Assembly: GCA_943331295.2 (NCBI GenBank)
Contig: CALQLA020000051.1
Location: forward strand, 1-34,889
Length of the DNA stretch: 34,889 nucleotides
Direction: 5' to 3'
Origin: Bordetella parapertussis
Lineage (GTDB): Bacteria > Pseudomonadota > Gammaproteobacteria > Burkholderiales > Casimicrobiaceae
A model generated the notes under the pieces. That model was not told where the DNA came from. It saw only the letters and a program-made list of their open reading frames with translations, and did not search any database. The position numbers and the translations under genes were made by a program. Positions 7,929 through 15,403 of this stretch are shown here, piece by piece; positions within the stretch are counted from its first letter, which is position 1; the number at the start of each line of letters is the position of its first letter.

Positions 7929-8070
7929 GATGAGCCTCCCGGATCCGGATATCCGAATTGCGCCGATTGCTTCGCGAAGGACGGGGACGAGGGCCGAGTG
8001 CAGACGACGCATAGTCAATTCAAGCGTACGCGGCAGAGTCTGGAGGAGCCGCTAGCGCCGGTCAAGCGTT

Positions 8071-8096
8071 GCTTTGCGGTGCGTCGCTTTGCGGTG
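8071..8096 (+). repeat. Short direct repeat, 15-base period
   Basis: GCTTTGCGGTG occurs at 8071-8081 and 8086-8096. It lies in the gap between the hydrolase promoter region and the choice-of-anchor remnant. No function is evident. Confidence 0.6.
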
Positions 8097-8127
8097 GCAA
8101 CGGGCTGCTCCGCACATTACTCACAGG

Positions 8128-8565
8128 TATTCCGCCGGCACCAGCGGCATCGTCGCCGACAACACGCGCACCGTCAACGCGACGAACAACACGCGACGAA
8201 CAACCTGATAGAGGGCCCGAGCGGGTTCACGTTCGGCAAAAGTGTCGCCGACCTCGCCGGCGTGGACCCGAAGCTCGGGCCGCGCAAAGACAACGGCGGG
8301 CGCACGCACACGCACAGTCTGCTCTCCAGCAGCCCGGCGATCGATCCCGGCTCGAATCCCCTGGCGCTTGCATTCGACCAACGCGGGCCTCCGTTTGGCC
8401 GTTCCTATGGCCCGACCGCTACCGGCGCCTTCGAATTTGGATCAGGCGCCGATGTTACGGCTCCTACGCTGTCGCAATGGAGTCTCGCGCTCCTCAGCGT
8501 GCTCGTCGCGGCCGGGGCGGCCATGACTGGCCTCGTCCGCCGGCGGCGGCGACGACAGGCAGAGC
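8128..8565 (+). pseudogene. C-terminal remnant of a choice-of-anchor Q / IPTL-CTERM protein
   Basis: In order the frame gives TSGIVADNTRTVNATNN, then EGPSGFTFGKSVADLAGVDP, KDNGGRTHTHSLLSSSPAID, a DQRG stretch and TGAFEFG. This is the conserved C-terminus of the right-handed parallel beta-helix choice-of-anchor Q family. It is followed by an IPTL-CTERM tail, APTLSQWSLALLSVLVAAG and a run of arginines. A 14-base tandem duplication (8177-8204) throws the frame; with one copy removed the two halves join perfectly. The upstream several hundred codons are missing, and no stop follows the Arg run before the sequence runs into the DctP remnant antisense. Confidence 0.72.
8177..8204 (+). repeat. 14-base tandem duplication causing a frameshift
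   Basis: ACGCGACGAACAAC is present twice in a row. Because 14 is not a multiple of three, it shifts the choice-of-anchor frame. Deleting one copy in silico gives TVNATNNLIEGPSGF, as expected for the family. Confidence 0.9.
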
Positions 8566-8609
8566 GGACGCCCGGCGAGACGTCCGCCACCGCCGCTGCC
8601 GCATCGAGG

Positions 8610-8905
8610 TCAGGGTGTCTCGCCCATCTTCTGGATCCGCTCCACCAGTTCCTTGCCGCCGATCTTGTCGTAGAACTGCGGATAGACCGTCGCCGCGGTC
8701 TTCCGGAACGGCGCGATGTTCGGATGGGTGATCTGCTTGCCCTGCTCCAGCCACTCCGCTTCGATCTTCTGGTTGTACGAGTCGTCGTCCTTGCGCTCGA
8801 CCGCGCGACCCTCGGCTTGCGCGGTGACGATCGCCTTGCGCACGTCGTCGGTCAGCCCCTGCCACCAGCGCTCCGACACGACGACCGCCGCGGTGTGCAG
8901 CAGCG
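8610..8905 (-). pseudogene. C-terminal fragment of a TRAP transporter solute-binding protein (DctP)
   Basis: The fragment reads TAAVVVSERWWQGLTDDVRK, then QKIEAEWLEQGKQI, and ends FYDKIGGKELVERIQKMGET before a stop. This is the typical helical C-terminus of DctP/TeaA-type periplasmic binding proteins of tripartite ATP-independent transporters. About 230 N-terminal residues, including the signal peptide and the conserved Arg that binds carboxylates, are missing. The upstream end lies close to the left edge of cassette copy B (8951). No DctQ or DctM gene is nearby. Confidence 0.72.
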
Positions 8906-9002
8906 GGGGCTGCTCGCGCAGCGCCGCGAGGCACGCGACCACGCGCCGGCGGCCCAAGTCAGGACCGCCCGGCCGGTGCGGGACGCTTCGCGTGATCCGG
9001 GG

Positions 9003-9024
9003 GGCGCCGCTCGCGGGCGGCGCC
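9003..9024 (-). terminator. Hairpin downstream of IPTL mini-gene B
   Basis: The same 8-base GGCGCCGC / GCGGCGCC stem and 6-base loop as in copy A, with no T-run. Termination is inferred. Confidence 0.4.
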
Positions 9025-9091
9025 GGGACGACCTGCGTCGCCTGCCGCCGTCATCGTGGCGGGAGACTGCCTTCGGGCGCAGCCGAGGGCG

Positions 9092-9277
9092 TCACTTCCT
9101 GTTGCGGCGGCGCGCGGCGAACCCGCCCGCGATCGCGACGACCAGCGTGATCGCGACCAGGCCGAAGTCGTCGAGCGTGGGGATGCTCGTCTGCACGAAG
9201 ATCTGGGAATTGGGGGCCGCGGCGAGGTCGGAAGTGGCGCTCAGCGCGAGCAGCGCGGCAACGAGTCGGGCGATCAT
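9092..9277 (-). CDS. IPTL-CTERM mini-protein, copy B
   Basis: This 61-residue homologue of the product at 6166-6345 has a signal peptide MIARLVAALLALSATSDLA, a short link AAPNSQIFVQT, then SIPTLDDFGLVAITLVVAIAG and an Arg-rich end. Compared with copy A, the reading frame is kept through a two-codon insertion and about five residue changes, two of them conservative in the leader (A to V, V to L). The Asp in the late signal-peptide region is unusual and might weaken processing. The ATG at 9277 has the same weak Shine-Dalgarno context. The export and tail logic is as for copy A. Confidence 0.6.
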   Translation of the reverse strand: MIARLVAALLALSATSDLAAAPNSQIFVQTSIPTLDDFGLVAITLVVAIAGGFAARRRNRK

Positions 9278-9358
9278 GGGGCCTCCGGCGGGAAAGATGT
9301 CCCGAATTGTCACCGGCGGTCGCGTCGCGGTCAAGGCAGGTGGCACGAGTTTTGGATT

Positions 9359-9389
9359 TGTCCGGATTTGCAGCACGTGATCTGTCCGG
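9359..9389 (+). mobile_element. IS end B with two TGTCCGG boxes
   Basis: TGTCCGG occurs at 9359-9365 and 9383-9389, with the same 24-base period as IS end A. It lies about 30 bases before the second transposase start at 9418. Sequences between and around the boxes differ from IS end A, so this is a related but distinct element. Confidence 0.55.
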
Positions 9390-9417
9390 TCGTCATTGCC
9401 ACCGCCAGGAGGCGACC

Positions 9418-9545
9418 GATGCGACCGACGGCACTGCCACAGGAGATCCGGAAGATGCGATTCGAAGAGGCCTGCGGGAAGTGGAGCGTGGGGTGGTGTC
9501 ACGTGGGCGGTTGACCGAGGGTGAAATATGCAGGCTAGGCCGCTG
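9418..9545 (+). pseudogene. IS transposase N-terminal stub, frameshifted
   Basis: MRPTALPQEIRKMRFEEACG matches the opening of another ISNCY-like transposase group (LPQEIRKMRFEEAYxxW). After GKW the frame breaks. Adding one G would continue as WERGVVSRGRLTEGE, which fits the helix-turn-helix start. Similarity ends near 9545 after only some 40 codons. The rest of the element is gone. Confidence 0.6.
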
Positions 9546-9714
9546 GTTGCGGGACGCGTGTCGCCCAAACGCGCCTGGCGGATGCAGCCCGCGGGCAACG
9601 CATGAAGCCTCGACCAGCACCGCCGCGACCGCCTCGCCAACATGAACCCGCCCCGCCCGCGGGTTGCCTCGATGCGGACGAGGGCACATGGCATCGCCGG
9701 TCGCGCTCGCCCAC

Positions 9715-10527
9715 CCCGCCCTGCCAGCGATACCGCTCCAGATCGAGCAGGTTGTAGACGAACACCGGCTTGCCGTTGAGCCGATAGAGGCCGTAGCCGC
9801 CGAAGCGGCCGCCGAGCGTCGCGATCGTGCCCTCGGCGCCGCCCTTGGGAACGGTGATCTCGGCGGTGATGGTGTAGTCCCGGTCCAGAAAGCTGTGAAG
9901 GTCGGGCAGCGGGCCCGTTGCCAGCTCCCATATCGGGGCGGGTGGCGTGGTGGTCGCGATCCAGCCGTCGTGGTAGATCGCCCGGTTGCCGCCCAACGCG
10001 AAGTACTGCGTGCTGCGCTGCGATGGCGCGTTGGCATTGGCCTTGTCGAACGTGTAGGCCATGCTCACGCCTTCGATGGGCTTTTGCGCGATGCCGTCCA
10101 CCGTCGACGGCGCGCGGATGCCGGTGGCTTCGAGGATCGTCGGAACAATGTCGATCACGTGATGGAACTGGGAGCGAATGCCTCCCGGTTCGTTGATGTG
10201 ACCGGGCCACGAGATCGCCATGCCCTGCCGGGTGGCGCCGAAGTGCGAGGCCACCGCCTTGGTCCACTTGAAGGGCGTATCGAACGCCCGCGACCATGCG
10301 ACCGACATGTGCGGATAAGTCGCCTCCGAGCCACAATGCTCGAAGTGCAGCATCTGCACGATTTCCGGCAGGGTGAATATGCTGTTGTAGGCGGTCATCT
10401 GGTTGAACGTGCCTTCCAGCGTGCCTTCGCTGCTGGTGCCGTTGTCGCCGAAGATGTAGATGACGAGCGTATTGTCGAGCTTGCCCTGGTCGGCAACCTC
10501 CTGGATCACGCGACCGATCTCGTAGTC
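9715..10527 (-). pseudogene. Arylsulfatase remnant, N-terminus and an internal block lost
   Basis: The frame reads DYEIGRVIQEV, then NTLVIYIFGDNGTSSEG (sulfatase metal-site region with the conserved DNG), YPHMSVAWSRAFDTPFKWTK, GMAISWPGHI and FHHVIDIVPTILEATGI. These are the central and C-terminal hallmarks of large arylsulfatases. The N-terminal half with the CxPxR formylglycine site is absent. After NRAIYHDGWIATTT the sequence jumps within some 20 residues to YTITAEITVPKGGAEGT and GGRFGGYGLY, whereas intact family members have roughly 80-90 more residues between these motifs. It also stops short at the 3' end. Its truncated 5' end abuts that of the acylase-like gene on the other strand. Confidence 0.75.
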
Positions 10528-10528
10528 G

Positions 10529-11598
10529 TTGTGCGCGCTGCACGCGCCGGCTTCCGCCTGCACTGCCGTCGACATCGTCGCCGCCGACAAGTCGGTCATC
10601 GCCGGCCGCACGATGGAATGGGCGTTCGACATGCAGTGGAAGCTGCTCTCCCTCCCGAAGGGGACCCCCCTCACGCTCGATGCCCCGCCGGGCGCCAAGC
10701 TCCCCGCGACGACGCTTGCCACAAAGTACGCGGTGGTCGGCTTCAGCCCCGGCGCAGTTCCCGGCGATGCGTTGCTCGAAGGCCAGAATTCCGCGGGCCT
10801 CGGCATGAGCGGCAACTTCCTGCCCGGCTTCACGCAGTACCAGTCGGTGACGCCGCAGGACCGCAGCTACGTGTCGATCCTGGCCTTCGCCACGTGGGCG
10901 CTCGGCAACCACGCGACCGTCGCCGAGCTGAAGGCCGCGCTGCCCGGCATCAAGGTATGGACCGATCCGTCGCTGCCCACCGGGCCGACGCCGCCCACGC
11001 TGCACTGGGTGTTCATCGACCGCAGCGGCGCCGGGATCATTGTCGAATACGTCGGTGGCGAACTGAAGCTCTACGACAACGCCGCGCACGTGCTCACCAA
11101 CGCCCCGACGTACGACTGGCACCTGCTCCACGTCCGCAACTACCTGAACCTGTCGACGATGGACACGGCGGGAATCCAGGTCGGCACCGCCAACGTGACG
11201 GCGCTGGGCCAGGGTGGAGGCATCCTCGGGATTCCCGGCGACTACACGCCCCCGGCCCGGTTCGTCCGGGCGTCGTTCCTGCGCCACAACGTCGCGCCGC
11301 CGGCCACCGCCGAGCAGGCGATCCAGACGATCGGGCACGTGCTGAACACCGTCGACATCCCCATCGGCATCGCGCAGAGCAAGGACGGCGGCCAGGTGGT
11401 GTCCGACTACACGCAGTGGGTGGCGATCAAGGACCTGACCCACAACCGCCTGCTGGTCGCCGACTACGATCACCGGCTGACGTTCCTGACGCTCGACCTC
11501 GACCCGCTGTTCGCGCAGGACAAGCCGGCGTCGATCAAGGTGATCCGACCTGCCCGTGGCCGAAGGCGATCGACGCGACGAAGAGCCTCGTCCGGTAG
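10529..11598 (+). pseudogene. Choloylglycine hydrolase family (linear amide C-N hydrolase), damaged ends
   Basis: The body matches Ntn-hydrolases of the penicillin V acylase / bile-salt hydrolase family: Cys at codon 11 (ACTAVDIVAAD) would be the N-terminal nucleophile after signal cleavage, with GRTMEWAFD, GQNSAGLGMSGN, HWVFIDRSGAG and LTNAPTYDWHL downstream. Only the last ten residues of the signal peptide (ALHAPASA) remain. An in-frame TAG lies two codons before the first possible start, a TTG with no Shine-Dalgarno. Near 11545 two extra bases seem present; removing them gives a natural end reading IDLPVAKAIDATKSLVR and a stop at 11598. As it stands, the frame runs on to 11782. Export and processing are doubtful. 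Confidence 0.72.
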
Positions 11599-11682
11599 CC
11601 CCCACGCCGTTCCGCGCGCCGCGCCGGACGTGGCGTCGCGCGCGAAACAGGCTGCCGCAGGCAAGCGGCAGGCGCGCCCCGT

Positions 11683-12000
11683 TCAGGCAGGCGCGCGATA
11701 CGCGACGGTCTTCTTGCAGGCCGCGTCCACTTCAGCCTGCGTCATCAGAACAACCGTCTTGACGGTGGCGCCGCCACCGTGATTGACGGCCAGCGCCGCT
11801 GCGGCCGCCGACACGTTGTCCGGCAGGTCGACGATCACGTAGACGTCGACGTCGCCGAACGCGTAGTACATGTCGTCGATCTTGCCGCCGAGGCCGCGGA
11901 CCATCTTCTCGATCGCGGCGCGCCGGCCGGTGCCGCCCTCGTGCAGAACGCCCTTCGTGCCGTCCACCGTGTATTTCGCTTCGAACAGGTATTTCGCCAT
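11683..12000 (-). CDS. GYD domain-containing protein
   Basis: This 105-residue single-domain protein fits the GYD family (PF08734) along its full length: MAKYLFEAKYTVDGTKGVLH, then RRAAIEKMVRGLGGKIDDMY, the FGDVDVYVIVDLPDN core that resembles the family's name-giving segment, and LMTQAEVDAACKKTVAYRAP at the end. The fold is ferredoxin-like, probably oligomeric. No biochemical role is established for the family. The start ATG at 12000 is preceded by AGAGGAAACC. The gene is complete and stands alone. Confidence 0.85.
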   Translation of the reverse strand: MAKYLFEAKYTVDGTKGVLHEGGTGRRAAIEKMVRGLGGKIDDMYYAFGDVDVYVIVDLPDNVSAAAAALAVNHGGGATVKTVVLMTQAEVDAACKKTVAYRAPA

Positions 12001-12174
12001 CGCTGGTTTCCTCTGTTGGTCATGGACACCCGTGGACTCGTCGACTCATGCTCCGGAGGGTGCGGCTGCGGGGCATGCCGCGGGATTTTCCTCCGAATCC
12101 GGCGCGGCGAGTTCACCCGGGGCGCCGGCCGAGGCAGCCGGCTGCCGCGAGCGCGGGAAGCGCAGGTCCGCCGG

Positions 12175-12426
12175 CTACGAGCGCGCGGTCAGGTACGCAC
12201 CGACGCACAACGCCACGCCGACCACGTAGAGCAGCCACGTGGCAGAGATCGCATAGGGGTAGAGCATCAGCGCAATGCCGATCCACTTGGTGGCGGGGAT
12301 CGACATCGACTTGCCGTAGCGGTACGCGACGAAGCCGATCATCCCGAACAGGATCGCGCCGACGATGTAGGCCATGCTGGGCAGCGTGAAGCCCAGCGCC
12401 TCGGCGGTGGCGAGGGTGTCGTTCAT
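12175..12426 (-). CDS. Small integral membrane protein
   Basis: This 83-residue protein has three hydrophobic segments at about residues 17-35 (SMAYIVGAILFGMIGFVAY), 47-62 (WIGIALMLYPYAIS) and 63-80 (TWLLYVVGVALCVGAYL). The loop YRYGKSMSIPATKW lies between the first two. Similar short proteins of unknown function are common in betaproteobacteria. It is transcribed away from the ZIP-like gene, with a 267-base divergent region between them. Confidence 0.72.
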   Translation of the reverse strand: MNDTLATAEALGFTLPSMAYIVGAILFGMIGFVAYRYGKSMSIPATKWIGIALMLYPYAISATWLLYVVGVALCVGAYLTARS

Positions 12427-12565
12427 GGCGTGGCGCCGGGATGCGCCGCCGCGCCGCGGCGACGCAGTTCGCGCGGGTGCCGCGACAATGCCCGCGGCAC
12501 GTCCAGGGAATTGAACGCGCCAGGAACACCACACGCCGCCACGCAATCTTGTCCCAATCCGGTCT

Positions 12566-12608
12566 TTGCACGTTCCATCCACGTATTCTGCGCTACTTGC
12601 ACGTTCCA
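12566..12608. promoter_or_regulatory. Candidate operator: direct repeat TTGCACGTTCCA, 31 bases apart
   Basis: TTGCACGTTCCA occurs at 12566-12577 and 12597-12608, so the sites sit on the same helix face three turns apart. They lie in the divergent region between the small membrane protein and the ZIP-like transporter, 85-130 bases before the latter's start. No matching transcription factor is known to me. Confidence 0.45.
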
Positions 12609-12693
12609 ATCCCCAGGGGGTCGCACGGAATGAGATGAGTTCCGGCGCACCGCCGCGCAACGGGCTACGATGCGGTGCCACGACGCTGCTTCC

Positions 12694-13419
12694 ATGCCTC
12701 CAAGCATCCTCGACGTCCTTCTCATCTCCGCGATTCCGGTCCTGGCGGCCGGCGCCGGCGCGACGATTGCCGCGCTGCGCCCTCCGGGCCGCGTCGTCCG
12801 CAGCTCCATCCAGCACTTCGCCGCCGGCGTGATCTTCTCGGTGGTCGCGGTGGAACTGCTGCCCGAGGTGCGGCGCGGGCACGACCCCTGGGAGGTGGGA
12901 TGGACGTTCGCCGCGGGCGTGGCGCTGATGCTCGCCATCGACGCCGCGGTCAAGCGGTTCGGCCATGCCGCCGCGCCGGGGGGCGCGCGCGGACCTTCGG
13001 CCGGGCAGCTCGTCCCGATCGGCGTCGACGTGCTGCTCGACGGGATACTCATCGGCATCGCGATGACGACCGGGTTGAAGCAGGGCGTCCTGCTCACGAT
13101 CGCGCTGACGCTCGAGCTGTTCTCGCTGGGCCTCACGATGGCGCTGGAATTCCGCGCGTCGAAGTTCGCGGTGCGCGTGCTCGCGCCGACGGCCATCGCG
13201 TGCCTGATGATCGTCGGCGCATTCCTCGGCCGCACGCTGCTCGCCGACGCATCGGTGCATACGCTGGCCGGGCTGCTCGCGTTCGGCTGCGCGGCGCTGC
13301 TTTTCCTGGTGACCGAGGAGCTGCTGATCGAGGCGCACGAATCGGCCGACACGGCGGTGACGACGACGATGTTCTTCGTGGGCTTCCTGATCTTCCTGCT
13401 GCTGGGGATGGTCGAGTAG
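12694..13419 (+). CDS. ZIP-like membrane transporter with unusual metal-site residues
   Basis: The 241-residue protein has about seven to eight hydrophobic helices. Its layout follows ZIP transporters: HFAAGVIFSVVAVELLPE in an early helix, then paired helices VDVLLDGILIGIAM and LTLELFSLGLTMAL, where typical ZIPs have HNxxEGxxxG and HExPxGxA. The metal-binding His residues of those helices are replaced by Asp and Glu. Near the C-terminus, TEELLIEAHE adds acidic and His residues. Start ATG 12694 was chosen because the upstream codons are not hydrophobic. The role is probably divalent cation movement across the inner membrane; metal and direction are unknown. Confidence 0.65.
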   Translation: MPPSILDVLLISAIPVLAAGAGATIAALRPPGRVVRSSIQHFAAGVIFSVVAVELLPEVRRGHDPWEVGWTFAAGVALMLAIDAAVKRFGHAAAPGGARGPSAGQLVPIGVDVLLDGILIGIAMTTGLKQGVLLTIALTLELFSLGLTMALEFRASKFAVRVLAPTAIACLMIVGAFLGRTLLADASVHTLAGLLAFGCAALLFLVTEELLIEAHESADTAVTTTMFFVGFLIFLLLGMVE

Positions 13420-13452
13420 CCGCAACGGCGAACGCGGATCGCAGCGACCGGA

Positions 13453-15243
13453 TCAGCGGACGCGGTCCTCCCAGTCGACGTAGTCGATGGGGAATTTCCG
13501 CAGGTACGCGTTGACCGACTCGCCCAGCGTCGGGAAGTAGAGGTCCTCGCCGAACCGCGCGAAGATCCCGAAGCGCTTCAGCTTGTCCTTTACCGGGTCC
13601 TTCATCTCGGCGAAACAGAGCTCGATGCCGGACGCGTGCAGCGCCTCGTCCAGTTCGGTCAGCATGTCGGCGGCCGTCACGTCGACGCTGGTGACCGGTG
13701 CCGCCGACACGACCAGCCAGCGGACCGGCGTCGGAGAGGCAGCGACGGCGTCCAGCACTCGCTCCTGGAACAGTTCGGCGTTGGCGAAGAACAGCGGCGC
13801 GTCCCAGCGCAGCAGCACCAATCCGGGAACCTGGCGGGCATCGGGATGGCGCGCGATGTCGTGGTAGCCCTTGACGCCGTCGACGCGGCCCAGCACCGCC
13901 GAATGCGGACGCCAGCCGTCCCAGAGGAACTCGATGACGGCGATCACGATCGCGAGGCCGATCCCGGGAATCGCGCCCAGCACGGCCACGCCCGCGAGGC
14001 AGGCGATCGACAGCCAGAACTCCCACTGCTGGATGCGGTAGATGCGACGCAGGTCGGCCACCTCGATCAGCGCGATGGCGGAAGCGATCACCACGGCGGC
14101 CAGTGCCGCGGCAGGCAGGTTGCGCAGCAGGTCCGGCGCCAGCAGCAACAGCGCAGCGACAGCCACCGCGCCGACGACGCCGGCAAGCTGCGTCCGGGCA
14201 CCCGCCGCTTCGGCGACCGGCGTGCGGGATGCGCTGGCACTGACCGAGAAGCCGTGGAAGAAGCCGGCGAAGAGGTTTGCGGTGCCCAGCCCGATCATCT
14301 CCTGGTTGGGGTCGACAAACCTTCCCGTGCGCGCGGCATACGCGCGCGACAGCACGCTGGTGTCGGCGAAGGAGACCAGCGCGATCGCGAATCCGCCGAG
14401 CAGCACGGGCACGACGTCGTCCTGCGTGATCGACGGGATCGCGAAGGCCGGCAGCCCCTGCGGCAGCGCTCCCAGCACCGCGACGCCGGCGCCCGGCGCG
14501 AGGTTCATCGTGCCGACGATGACGGTGGCCCCGACGACGGCGAGCAGGATCCCCGGCACGCGCTTCCTGTTCCTGAGCATCAGGATCACCGCCAGGGTGC
14601 CGGCGCCGAGCAGCAGCGCGACCCAGTTCGTCCTGCCGGCCGCCACGCCCGCGACGAAACCCCAGGCCTTTTGCAGCAGGCCGTCGGCGTCGACCGAAAA
14701 GCCGAACAGCGCGGGCAACTGGCTCACCAGCACGGTGAGGGCGATGCCGTTCATGTAGCCGTAGCGGATCGGCTTCGACAGCAACTCGGTGACGAACCCG
14801 AGCCGTCCGGCGCCGGCGAGGATGCAAAGCGTGCCCGACACCACCGCCATCATTCCCGCCAGCGCCATCGCACGCTGCGGGTCGCCGGCCGCGAGCGGCA
14901 GCACGACGGCGAGGATCAGCGCCGCGAGCGACGAATCGGGGCCCAGCACCAGCACGCGGCTCGGCCCGAACACCGCATACGCGAGCAGCGGAACGATCGT
15001 CGCATAAAGCCCGCAGATTCCCGGCAGGCCGGAGGCCACGGCGTAGGCGATGCCGACGGGCACGAGCACGGTGGTCAGCACCAGTCCCGCCACCACGTCG
15101 TGGCGAAGCCACGCGACCTCGTAGTGGCGCAGCACGTGCAACCCGGGCAGCCAGCGCATCCACCCGATCTGGTCGGCGGCCTTGCGCGGACGCGACACGC
15201 GCCCGGGTTCGGGGCGGGGAGCGGATTCTGCGGCGTCGTTCAT
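13453..15243 (-). CDS. SulP family inorganic anion transporter
   Basis: This 596-residue protein has the SulP/SLC26 plan. The N-terminal transmembrane domain begins WMRWLPGLHVLRHY and DVVAGLVLTTVLVPVGIAYA. It continues with GPSRVLVLGPDSSLAAL, the conserved SFADTSVLSRAYAARTG-QEMIGLGTANLFAGFF block and some twelve membrane segments, to about residue 430. A cytosolic STAS domain follows (about 455-580), with VPGLVLLRWDAPLFFANAE and SVDVTAADML. Substrates in the family include sulfate, bicarbonate and other anions and cannot be resolved here. An in-frame ATG 11 codons upstream (15276) is also possible. It converges with the ZIP-like gene, 33 bases apart. Confidence 0.88.
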   Translation of the reverse strand: MNDAAESAPRPEPGRVSRPRKAADQIGWMRWLPGLHVLRHYEVAWLRHDVVAGLVLTTVLVPVGIAYAVASGLPGICGLYATIVPLLAYAVFGPSRVLVLGPDSSLAALILAVVLPLAAGDPQRAMALAGMMAVVSGTLCILAGAGRLGFVTELLSKPIRYGYMNGIALTVLVSQLPALFGFSVDADGLLQKAWGFVAGVAAGRTNWVALLLGAGTLAVILMLRNRKRVPGILLAVVGATVIVGTMNLAPGAGVAVLGALPQGLPAFAIPSITQDDVVPVLLGGFAIALVSFADTSVLSRAYAARTGRFVDPNQEMIGLGTANLFAGFFHGFSVSASASRTPVAEAAGARTQLAGVVGAVAVAALLLLAPDLLRNLPAAALAAVVIASAIALIEVADLRRIYRIQQWEFWLSIACLAGVAVLGAIPGIGLAIVIAVIEFLWDGWRPHSAVLGRVDGVKGYHDIARHPDARQVPGLVLLRWDAPLFFANAELFQERVLDAVAASPTPVRWLVVSAAPVTSVDVTAADMLTELDEALHASGIELCFAEMKDPVKDKLKRFGIFARFGEDLYFPTLGESVNAYLRKFPIDYVDWEDRVR

Positions 15244-15403
15244 CGGAACGTCACTCGGCCTGTGGATTCGGTCCACCGGCGGGGAACACCGCGAGAGTGC
15301 CGTGCGTTCCGGACCGGCAGGAAGTGGCGCGGTGGCGCGGCCTATACGGCCGTGGGACCGAAGATCGCGACGCCGCGCGTCGACCTCTCCATTGTGCGCC
15401 CGA

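Larger units (their letters stand above)
8951..9333 (-). repeat. IPTL mini-protein cassette, copy B
   Basis: This 383-base partner of 6025-6401 has the same orientation and the same end points. It differs by scattered substitutions and one six-base insertion in the mini-gene. Its left edge adjoins the DctP remnant. On the other side the sequence runs straight into an IS end, as it does for copy A. Confidence 0.85.

Noticed and set aside
7773..9380. A 535-codon plus-strand gene
   Set aside because: It is a composite frame running antisense to the hydrolase 5' region, through the choice-of-anchor remnant, and antisense to DctP and the IPTL cassette.
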